This document shows, one piece after another, positions 23,956-31,661 of a stretch of DNA of 36,488 nt; the first letter of the stretch is position 1, and each line of letters opens with the position of its first letter. A program made the translations under genes and the position numbers. The stretch lies in contig JADHSC010000016.1 of assembly GCA_016777125.1 (NCBI GenBank), forward strand, positions 1-36,488, written 5' to 3'. This DNA comes from Candidatus Poseidoniaceae archaeon. Lineage in GTDB: Archaea > Thermoplasmatota > Poseidoniia > Poseidoniales > Poseidoniaceae. The notes under the pieces were generated by a model. It saw nothing but the letters and a program-made list of their open reading frames with translations. It searched no databases and was not told where the DNA came from.

Positions 23956-26243
23956 TCTTCGTCCTTAGAACGGATTGTTACAAACATTCCTGCAAGAGCA
24001 ATCATTGAGACTGTCATTAGAGGCGATACAAACGGCAGCAAGCTCGATGCTTCTTCTTGCGTAGTGTTGGTTTCTCCTTCTGTGCCTCCCTCAGGGTCAA
24101 CTGGGTCTTCAGGGAGTGTCTCAGGGAGTGTCTCAGGGTCGATGCCTTCGTTGACTGCGTCAACTTCATCGGTGTTATGTGTTGTAAGATCGACCAAGTC
24201 TGCTAATTCGGTTTGGTTTTCAATAACTTCTGCTTCTTCTTGCGCTGCAATTCCTGTGAAGTAAGTGACTGAAACACCACGTGTTGGTGTGCCGTATGCA
24301 TTGCTTTCTGGACCGATGAGCGTGTACCATTGTGTGCCACCAGGGGAGGCAACAACTTGGAATCCAACGAATCTGTCGTCTTCTGTATCAAACAGAGCGT
24401 AAGCCATACCATCTTCGTATGCGATATCGAAATCATCATCAAAGTTTGAAAGGCGATTTTCAAGATTTTCTCCGAAGATTTCCAATGCATTCTCAAGCGT
24501 AGATTCTCCAATTGCTTCAACAATTGTTACAACCTTATCGCTTGGTTCCATATCTCTTGAAACTGATTCACATTCTTGGCTTCCAGAAATCATAACGTCA
24601 TCGCTTTGGCGAGTGACTTCTACATCAATACAATATTCACCAGGTCCATTAATTGAAGCGGTTTCATAGCCGTATGCATAATCGTTTTGTGTTACTACCA
24701 TTGACCCAGCATCTGAGGTTGTGCCTTCATCATCTGTAACGGTCCAAGATATTTCATAATCCTCTTCATAATCAAGACCATAGACTCGATAATCAAACTC
24801 CATTTCATCTTCTGAAGAAGACTGCATATTAATGCTGAGATCGTACTGTGGACCCATGGTTTCATCCTCGCCGTTTTCACAGTCTTCATAGCCATCATTT
24901 ACCCAGCCAGGAGGAATTTCGTCCCCATTGTTGCAGAAGAATTCTTCATCAGAGTTATCCCCACAGTCGTCATACCCATCTTCTAGGTAATCTCCTGGGA
25001 TTTCGTTCAAATTTGCGCAGGTGAAGTAGTAATCCTCATCTTCTCCGCCTTCAAGTTCACCTTCAATCTCATCTGCAAAGTCTCCAAAGATTTCTTCGAA
25101 GTTTGCATTGCCCATGAGTGCATCAACGATCGTTGGGTAATCTCCGCTACCAATAACAGAGTTTGCCCACATCATAGCCCACATTGCAGGGAATGCAAGT
25201 GGTGTAGGAGAGGCATATGCTTGATGGACTTCAAGCGTGCTTCCATCATCGATTGTGATCATCTGAGAAGGCTCATCGAGCAGTTGCATTGCACCGCCCA
25301 TGAAGAAGAGTTCTACTTCTCCATCGTACAAATCTGTAACAGAGTCTGTGATAAAGATGTCAAAGTCGCCTGCTGGAAGGCCAAGTTCTTCTGTAGGAAT
25401 ACCTGTTAGTTCGAATACAACAGAGGTTGCGGTTTCGTAATGGATATTTCTCTCTGAACATTGATCAGTAACTCCAATCTCTCCACCATCATCACTGGTG
25501 GATGGAGAATCCGAGCCCTCGTCAGCGTTACAGGACCAGGTAAGTTGTTCTCCAGGTTGGAGATTTGTCATCTCGTTGTATACAGGCGATGGCTCGTCCA
25601 TTCGAACCTCGAGTAGACCATTGTTGATTTCGTAAGAAGTTCCAATCTTTAATTCAACATCAAAAGGAAGTGATTCGCCGTCACCAGAAAGTTCACCAGA
25701 AATACCGACACTGTACTCGATCATAGCATCAATGTCCATTTCCATGTCCATTCCATGAAGTCCCATGTTCGCATCAAAGTATTCTGTGTAGAGAACATCT
25801 GCATTGAATAATTGCTCAGCATCGTATCCAATAGTCAATTCAATGCCAGCATAGGAATCATCCCATTCTGCGTTGACTGCAAAGTCATCAAGGACTCCGT
25901 GGCGTACGGTTAATTCAGTTATTTTTGTTGAGAAATCGGTTGGTGTCCCATCGACATCGAGTGTTACCATATCACCATCATATTGCTCGAAAACAATTGT
26001 TGTCGTTCCAGTTGTAACACGTCCAATCAACAAATCGATTCCTGCATCATCGCCAGCAGCCATAACTTCTTGGAAGATCTCAGTAAGGTCTAATCCAATC
26101 ATCGATTCAATGTCAGCGTTGATGTTTGAGTAATCGTATTCAATTCCAAAAGCGATCGGTTCTGCATCTTCTGCAGCTACGTTAGCAGGTATGGTTGTGA
26201 CAATCATTAGGCAAGTAAAAAGCAGGGCAATAGTCCTCTTCAT
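23952..26243 (-). CDS. Secreted surface protein with two LDL-receptor class A-like modules
   Basis: The 763-residue protein has a signal peptide (about residues 1-24), a large N-terminal beta-rich region with no family I can name, and two adjacent LDLa-like modules at about 408-457 (CxNxxEIPGDYLEDGYDDCGDNSDEE and CNNGDEIPPGWVNDGYEDCENGEDE). An Ig-like section follows (about 460-570), then a further domain, an acidic/Pro linker with a tandem ETLP repeat, and a C-terminal transmembrane anchor ending in RSKDEE. The central WVCDG cysteine of eukaryotic LDLa is replaced by Asn. The ATG at 26243 has CATATAG centred 26 bases upstream, so I prefer it to the TTG at 26258. The next gene overlaps it by 4 bases. 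Confidence 0.8.
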   Translation of the reverse strand: MKRTIALLFTCLMIVTTIPANVAAEDAEPIAFGIEYDYSNINADIESMIGLDLTEIFQEVMAAGDDAGIDLLIGRVTTGTTTIVFEQYDGDMVTLDVDGTPTDFSTKITELTVRHGVLDDFAVNAEWDDSYAGIELTIGYDAEQLFNADVLYTEYFDANMGLHGMDMEMDIDAMIEYSVGISGELSGDGESLPFDVELKIGTSYEINNGLLEVRMDEPSPVYNEMTNLQPGEQLTWSCNADEGSDSPSTSDDGGEIGVTDQCSERNIHYETATSVVFELTGIPTEELGLPAGDFDIFITDSVTDLYDGEVELFFMGGAMQLLDEPSQMITIDDGSTLEVHQAYASPTPLAFPAMWAMMWANSVIGSGDYPTIVDALMGNANFEEIFGDFADEIEGELEGGEDEDYYFTCANLNEIPGDYLEDGYDDCGDNSDEEFFCNNGDEIPPGWVNDGYEDCENGEDETMGPQYDLSINMQSSSEDEMEFDYRVYGLDYEEDYEISWTVTDDEGTTSDAGSMVVTQNDYAYGYETASINGPGEYCIDVEVTRQSDDVMISGSQECESVSRDMEPSDKVVTIVEAIGESTLENALEIFGENLENRLSNFDDDFDIAYEDGMAYALFDTEDDRFVGFQVVASPGGTQWYTLIGPESNAYGTPTRGVSVTYFTGIAAQEEAEVIENQTELADLVDLTTHNTDEVDAVNEGIDPETLPETLPEDPVDPEGGTEGETNTTQEEASSLLPFVSPLMTVSMIALAGMFVTIRSKDEE
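24109..24138. repeat. 12-base tandem repeat (2.5 copies)
   Basis: Unit tcagggagtgtc occurs at 24109-24120 and 24121-24132, followed by a partial tcaggg. It encodes the ETLP repeat of an extended linker and keeps the frame. Confidence 0.7.
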
Positions 26244-26265
26244 GGGTAATTCAAGCAAAACACTT

Positions 26266-26272
26266 CTATATG
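26266..26272 (-). promoter_or_regulatory. TATA box of the LDLa-like protein gene
   Basis: CATATAG on the minus strand is centred 26 bases upstream of the ATG at 26243, in a 57-base intergenic gap. It decides between the ATG and the in-frame TTG at 26258. Confidence 0.6.
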
Positions 26273-26300
26273 AAAGATTTGGGCATAAATCAAAGAGATT

Positions 26301-29300
26301 TCAAACACTGTCCCAATCCAAAACCTCTTCAGAAGATTCCTCTGATTCAGCATCCTCTGATTCAGCATCGTCCTCCATCCCATTTCCGAAAACGCCCCAC
26401 GTATCGATTAATTTCATCTCAGCATTGGCTTGTCGGCGACGTTGAATCGTAATGAGCAGTCCGACGAGAAGAACAAGAGAAACTGCACCGATCAATACAG
26501 GAGTAGACAAGAAGCCGCCGGCCTCTTCGCCAACTACTTTCAACGGTTCGGAAAGGATGTCGATATTGGCGTCATCACCTTCGCCATCGGTTGCAATTAC
26601 TTTCAGACTCGGGCTACCTTCGCCCTCAGGCTGGAATTCGATGGACCCTGTCCAAACCGAATCTCCGTCAGCGTCTGAGAGATTGAAACTCCATGATTGA
26701 ATGAGGTGGTCAATATCAACACGTACGTCATCTGTCGAGCCATCCGCATCAATCAATTGAATCGAAACTTCTAGAGTTACAATCTCACCGGATACAAATT
26801 CTGTTTGAGAAAGTTGTAAACTGGTTCGGACTAACTCCGGTAGACTTGAGCGTACTGTGAAGTTGATGTGGTCTTGAGATACAGCGCCTCGGGCATCTTC
26901 AACGTAGAGAGAGATATGGTGAGACCCTGGAGCAAAGACTTGAGAAAACGTCGATTGTGTGCTTAAAACAGTCACTTGGCCGTTGCTTTCCTGAGTTGTA
27001 GAAGGCCATAATCTCCATTCTCGAACAACAAGATCACCGTCTGCATCTGAGGAATCGCCTTCAAACAAGATTGTTGCCCCTGGATCAATGGATTCTAGAT
27101 TGGAAGGCGAGAGAATAACTGCAACAGGATCACTTGCTTCAATTATCAAGTGTACATACTCAATTCGAATTGCTCCAGTCGAATCAATCAATTCAATCTG
27201 TACGTCCTGTTCACCTGCATCCAAATTGATCGAATGTGTAATCGAAGCGTTAACATCTGTAAGAAGAGGAACATATGTTTCTGTGACTGGATCGTACTTT
27301 CGAACTGTCATCGTAAACTCATCACCATCATAATCAATACTTGAACGAGCATCGAAGAGAATCATGTCACTCGAAGAATAAACACTGTTGTTCTGTGGAG
27401 AATCAAGGCCTAGAACTGGAGCAGATGTCGAAACAGAAAGTGATCGAGTCGTTGTGACTACAGGGTTGATACCGTCACTGATTGAGAGAGTGATAACGTG
27501 TTCACCTGGGCTTAATCGTTCTTCAAACGTTAACCAGTCTTCACCTTCTGGAGTGAGAAGACCATCCACATCACTTACCCAAACAATTTGCAGGAATTCT
27601 GAACCTGCTGCCGGTTCAATTTCTGAACAATGCCAAACTCCCCCTGTCGGGAAAGTCGAACAGGCCGAATCCCAATCTCCGCTTCCATTGGCGCTGAACG
27701 GAATGAGAATTGATGTATCAAGATTATCAAAGACATCGAGATCTTCAATGATCGCTCTAGGAACGGAATTGTCGATTGTGATAAGTTCGGAATACACAGA
27801 CATTTGTCCACCGTGCTCCATTCGATTATCGGTTATCCTCAATTCGATTTGGTGGACGCCTCTCGAGAGATAACCGTCCCAAGAAATATTGTTCATATCA
27901 TTTCCAAACATCAAGGTTCCATCGACGTTGGACCACCATTCAAAGGAAATCTCATTCCCTTCAGGATCGTATGAAGAACTGCCATTGAAGAAGATAATCT
28001 CTTCACTTGCAGTTCCATTTCGCTCAAGGGTAAACGAAGATTCCGGCATTTCATTGTACAACTTAACTTCAACAGAATAGGTGTCGTTGTTACCCACCTC
28101 ATCCCATGCAATCACAGTCATGAAAAAGGAAGCAGGGGGATCGTCACCAAAGTGATCGAATGTGTAGGTGATCTCCTCGGGGCAAACCCATTGATTGTTC
28201 CAAACTGGTGATTGACGAGTATAACCACCAAATATTATGCCACATGCAAAATCGTCCCCCTCAGGATCAAACGTACCTGTTGTGTTGATTACTACGGTAC
28301 CGGTTTGTGGCATAATCAGTTCACTGTATTGAGTTAAACCTGGTTCAAATGTCACATTCAATTCAGGTGCAAGGTTGGTTAATTCAATGGTTCTACTTTC
28401 AGATTCACAATGACCAGCATCATCGCATACTTCCAACGTAATGATGTGGAGACCATCAGACAATGCACATGCCCACTGATCGTTTGTATTCGCAGTAAAT
28501 GGAATGCCATTGCTTGGCCCATTCGATGGAGTCCATGTTCCAGAACATGATGATTCAACATCACCATCAAGATCACTCGTCCAAGTAAACGTGAGTTCAT
28601 CTTCATCCAAATCCCATGTGTCTGATGCATTGAACTCAACAGCACCTTGCGACGGGAAGACGGAGCCATCTTGCGGAGAAGTCCACATCAGGAACGGGGC
28701 TTGGTTATCCAAATCCAAACGGCAATACATGATTTGATCTGAATCTAGAACGATTGTTGTTGAATTACTCACGCTGTCATACCCGCAGTTGACGGTTACA
28801 TCATTGTGGACCGACGCACCAGTATTGCTCCAACGCTGCCCAATGAAATCAGTAAGTTGTGCCGTCCCTATATCGTTGGTAAACTTGGACACAGATGGCT
28901 CAAATTGACTGAATGTAACGTTTGCAAAGGCAGATGGAACACCGTTGGAGAGATTGTTCACAACCCAGATTGTAACATCCCAAGCAACATCAATCGTAGC
29001 TCCCGATGGGATGTTGGCAATGGTTAGATCCACATTGTTCGGTTGGTGAAGATGCAGGGTCGAAGAAGCATCCAAATCAAGGATATGGCTTCCTGTAGAA
29101 TCAAGGAGATTTGAGAAATTCACATCTGCATTTTCTAAGTAAACATTTCCTGTACAGTCTGAATCAATTGCGTTTCCATAACCTCCTAAGTTTGGATGAT
29201 TCACCAATTTCAGACACTCAGTGCCTCGTAGGACTGTATTGCTAAGTGTCGAAGGATATGCCCCGTTATGGTTTGCATCCCAAAAGATTCCTGAGTGATT

Positions 29301-31082
29301 CCCATCGATGGTTATGTCGTCGAGTTGACCTGCAGCTTGTTCGACGTATACTGCATATTCAGTAGTGGATTCGTGCTGTATGTTTGCACTAAGTATGTGG
29401 AATCGCCCACCTTGAGAGCCAGTGGTCAAGCCACCATTATCGATGTAAACTGGAGTAAACGAGGACCCGATATCTGAAACAGTTAGATTCTCAAGCCATA
29501 GGTCAACAGAATCCTCGGCATATACACCATGCCCAGAGGATGAATGAACCGCACATGATCGACAGGTGACATCACCTGATGTCGATTCAAGGTCATTCGA
29601 TTTCTTAAACGATAACCCTGCAGTTTGAAGAGGAGTTACACCAAGTGTCCCATCGTTTTCAGAAGTGACATTTGTGAGTGTAACATATCGAGAATCATAG
29701 ACATGTGCACCAGAATAGCCATTGTCGTATGTATCGAGCCCATCGACGACAACAGTCGCTGAATCGATATACAACCCGTACTCAGAATTGTTATGGAAAT
29801 GCCAATCATATCCTTGGACTGCACCGCCTGATGAAGACCAAAGTGCTGGACCTGGTGAGCCACTGATTTCAACGTCTTCCAAATGTGCAGCAAAGTATGA
29901 ACTTGTAATTGCTAAACCTGCGCTGTGAGGGCCTTTTCCAGCCTCTCCTGCATCGTTGATGGTGAGATTTCTAAAAGTGGTACTCGAATCGACGTAATGA
30001 AGACGGACTCCAACACTCGATGAATCATCAACAAGAACATTCTCGAGCCAAGCACCAGTCGCATTTACTTCGATTGCAGCCACAGCAATGTTTGCCGTTT
30101 TCGCACCTGCTGAGCCAGTGCCTAGAACAGACAGGTTGGTGAAATCAGCAGTTTCATAATTTGTGTAATTGAAATGATTATCCTTATCGAGATAAACGCC
30201 ACGAAACATACTGTTTGTGATGACAACATCTCTGAACACACCTCGAGTATTGCCTGAATCATCGATGTGACGAACGATGATTCCTGTATCGCTCTTGTCG
30301 ATGCGTAAGTCTTCAAACAACGGAACACTGTCTTCGACCCAAACACCCGTTGGCTCACCTAAAGTTGCTCCCGATATGTTGTCCATGACAATATCTCGGA
30401 AGATACCACCTGAACCTCCCCAGAGATTTAATCCCCGCAACAAATGGTCTGTGAAATAAGCACGCTCAACGATTGGAGTCGAACCCGACCCTACGGACAT
30501 ACCAATTCCATAGCGCCAATCGTTTTGGAAAGTCAGCAGGCGACCTGCTTGTTCAATATGCAAGTCACGTATTACTGGACTGGAACTTCCAAACATGTCA
30601 ATACCGACTCGATCTGGGTTGAAGATTGTAACATTGTTGAGAACGGGATCAGACCCGTACAACGTCAATCCGTAAATTGAATCTTCAATATGGAGATGAT
30701 TAATGATGCTACCTCGCCCATTTGATGTCGAATTGAATTGAATTCCTTCGTGGTCGCTTGTGCTGGACGAACTCGAAGAAAGAACAACAGGGCAAGTTGG
30801 CGTCCCTTGTATCGTAATTCTTCCATCAACAACAATACGGACACCTGAGGACATCGTGACATTCGTACAGGATGTGATCAAGAGCTCATCTTGAATATCC
30901 ACATAATAGTTCGAAGTTAAATCGACAGTACCTGACCATGTTGTTGTTGATCTTGCAGAAACGAAATTCTCACTTTCAGAATCCGTCTGTTCAAGTGATT
31001 CACCATTTGCCAACGGCGAAAGAGACATGAAAAGAAGAAGACATAGCAATACGCCTGCCACCAACGGTTGCCTCCTTACCAT
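26301..31082 (-). CDS. Giant surface protein: right-handed beta-helix plus PKD/Ig-like domains
   Basis: The 1593-residue protein has a signal peptide (about 1-28) and a long parallel beta-helix region (about 80-720). Its coils repeat short DVxI/NLTVSD-like strands with Asn and Gly turns, as in pectate-lyase-like folds. A series of PKD/Ig-like beta-sandwiches (about 790-1510) has cores such as SSYDPEGNEISFEW and SSIDYDGDEFTM. A transmembrane helix lies at about 1525-1546, followed by a short acidic tail. Similar architectures bind or cleave polysaccharides, but no catalytic residues can be assigned here. It is probably a surface polysaccharide-binding protein. It is the first of three minus-strand genes and diverges from the RAM-domain genes across a 102-base gap; no convincing TATA box was found at the usual distance. 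Confidence 0.85.
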   Translation of the reverse strand: MVRRQPLVAGVLLCLLLFMSLSPLANGESLEQTDSESENFVSARSTTTWSGTVDLTSNYYVDIQDELLITSCTNVTMSSGVRIVVDGRITIQGTPTCPVVLSSSSSSTSDHEGIQFNSTSNGRGSIINHLHIEDSIYGLTLYGSDPVLNNVTIFNPDRVGIDMFGSSSPVIRDLHIEQAGRLLTFQNDWRYGIGMSVGSGSTPIVERAYFTDHLLRGLNLWGGSGGIFRDIVMDNISGATLGEPTGVWVEDSVPLFEDLRIDKSDTGIIVRHIDDSGNTRGVFRDVVITNSMFRGVYLDKDNHFNYTNYETADFTNLSVLGTGSAGAKTANIAVAAIEVNATGAWLENVLVDDSSSVGVRLHYVDSSTTFRNLTINDAGEAGKGPHSAGLAITSSYFAAHLEDVEISGSPGPALWSSSGGAVQGYDWHFHNNSEYGLYIDSATVVVDGLDTYDNGYSGAHVYDSRYVTLTNVTSENDGTLGVTPLQTAGLSFKKSNDLESTSGDVTCRSCAVHSSSGHGVYAEDSVDLWLENLTVSDIGSSFTPVYIDNGGLTTGSQGGRFHILSANIQHESTTEYAVYVEQAAGQLDDITIDGNHSGIFWDANHNGAYPSTLSNTVLRGTECLKLVNHPNLGGYGNAIDSDCTGNVYLENADVNFSNLLDSTGSHILDLDASSTLHLHQPNNVDLTIANIPSGATIDVAWDVTIWVVNNLSNGVPSAFANVTFSQFEPSVSKFTNDIGTAQLTDFIGQRWSNTGASVHNDVTVNCGYDSVSNSTTIVLDSDQIMYCRLDLDNQAPFLMWTSPQDGSVFPSQGAVEFNASDTWDLDEDELTFTWTSDLDGDVESSCSGTWTPSNGPSNGIPFTANTNDQWACALSDGLHIITLEVCDDAGHCESESRTIELTNLAPELNVTFEPGLTQYSELIMPQTGTVVINTTGTFDPEGDDFACGIIFGGYTRQSPVWNNQWVCPEEITYTFDHFGDDPPASFFMTVIAWDEVGNNDTYSVEVKLYNEMPESSFTLERNGTASEEIIFFNGSSSYDPEGNEISFEWWSNVDGTLMFGNDMNNISWDGYLSRGVHQIELRITDNRMEHGGQMSVYSELITIDNSVPRAIIEDLDVFDNLDTSILIPFSANGSGDWDSACSTFPTGGVWHCSEIEPAAGSEFLQIVWVSDVDGLLTPEGEDWLTFEERLSPGEHVITLSISDGINPVVTTTRSLSVSTSAPVLGLDSPQNNSVYSSSDMILFDARSSIDYDGDEFTMTVRKYDPVTETYVPLLTDVNASITHSINLDAGEQDVQIELIDSTGAIRIEYVHLIIEASDPVAVILSPSNLESIDPGATILFEGDSSDADGDLVVREWRLWPSTTQESNGQVTVLSTQSTFSQVFAPGSHHISLYVEDARGAVSQDHINFTVRSSLPELVRTSLQLSQTEFVSGEIVTLEVSIQLIDADGSTDDVRVDIDHLIQSWSFNLSDADGDSVWTGSIEFQPEGEGSPSLKVIATDGEGDDANIDILSEPLKVVGEEAGGFLSTPVLIGAVSLVLLVGLLITIQRRRQANAEMKLIDTWGVFGNGMEDDAESEDAESEESSEEVLDWDSV
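26341..26370. repeat. 15-base tandem duplication in the acidic tail
   Basis: tctgattcagcatcc at 26341-26355 is repeated at 26356-26370 with one base changed. It encodes duplicated DAESE in the C-terminal cytoplasmic tail. Confidence 0.7.
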
Positions 31083-31184
31083 GTTATCTCATCAATAGCA
31101 ATGCCATTTGAAGTCATCCGTTGGTTGATTAAAGCAAAATCACTTACCCCAAGCGATAAAACCCGTATACTCAAGGGTTAAATC

Positions 31185-31418
31185 ATGCCTGAGGCATTTA
31201 TCTTGTTCAAAACTGAGCCGTCGCATGAGCGTGACGTCTACCTCTCACTCACATCGCACAAAGCGGTACAAGAAGTCCATGCCCTGTATGGTGAATTCGA
31301 TTTACTTGCCCGTATAAGCAGTGATTCAGCACAGAGTTTAACCAATCTTTTGATGAAGGAATTTAGAACGATACAAGGAATTCGAGACACACAGACGCTG
31401 ATTGCCGTCGAATACTGA
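31185..31418 (+). CDS. Stand-alone Lrp/AsnC ligand-binding (RAM) domain protein, copy 1
   Basis: The 77-residue protein is one alpha/beta RAM domain, as found at the C-terminus of Lrp/AsnC regulators, without the DNA-binding half. The family pattern VQEVHALYGEFDLLARI and the C-terminal IQGIRDTQTLIAVEY are visible. Stand-alone RAM proteins form dimers or octamers and bind amino acids in studied cases. They may modulate other Lrp proteins. A weak GATAAAAC lies about 26 bases upstream of the ATG. It is followed 9 bases later by a paralogue. Confidence 0.85.
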   Translation: MPEAFILFKTEPSHERDVYLSLTSHKAVQEVHALYGEFDLLARISSDSAQSLTNLLMKEFRTIQGIRDTQTLIAVEY

Positions 31419-31424
31419 GGTGAT
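31417..31424 (+). promoter_or_regulatory. Shine-Dalgarno site of the second RAM-domain gene
   Basis: GAGGTGAT, an extended match to the archaeal anti-Shine-Dalgarno, overlaps the stop of the first RAM gene and lies 3 bases before the ATG at 31428. The same GGTGAT-plus-3 spacing supports the TTG start at 6451. Confidence 0.65.
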
Positions 31425-31427
31425 GAA

Positions 31428-31661
31428 ATGGCAATAGGATTTGTATTGATTACAACAAACCCCGGTGATGAAGAAAAGGTTCGTACTGCGTTAGATTCCA
31501 TCGAGCATGTGACCGCTCGTTGGATGTTGTTCGGAGAATTCGATATTATCGCTCGTGTTCAAGCGGATGATGAGTTTGTACTCACCCGTTGTATTGTTGA
31601 AGAAATACGACCCATCCAAGGGATCAAAGATACGAAAACAATGATTGGTGCTGAACTCTAA
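31428..31661 (+). CDS. Stand-alone Lrp/AsnC ligand-binding (RAM) domain protein, copy 2
   Basis: This 77-residue paralogue of the preceding gene has the same fold blocks (WMLFGEFDIIARV and IQGIKDTKTMIGAEL). The two differ widely in their N-terminal halves, so the duplication is old and they may pair as a heteromer. An extended Shine-Dalgarno inside the end of copy 1 makes co-translation likely. The stop directly abuts that of the convergent STAND-type gene. The ligand is unknown. Confidence 0.85.
   Translation: MAIGFVLITTNPGDEEKVRTALDSIEHVTARWMLFGEFDIIARVQADDEFVLTRCIVEEIRPIQGIKDTKTMIGAEL

Noticed and set aside
26244-26258. TTG start for the LDLa-like protein
   Set aside because: The TATA box is at the standard distance from the ATG at 26243, and that ATG gives a cleaner signal peptide.
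31083-31184. tRNA or small RNA in the 102-base divergent gap
   Set aside because: No cloverleaf or stable hairpin was recognised. It only shows weak AT-rich promoter-like stretches.
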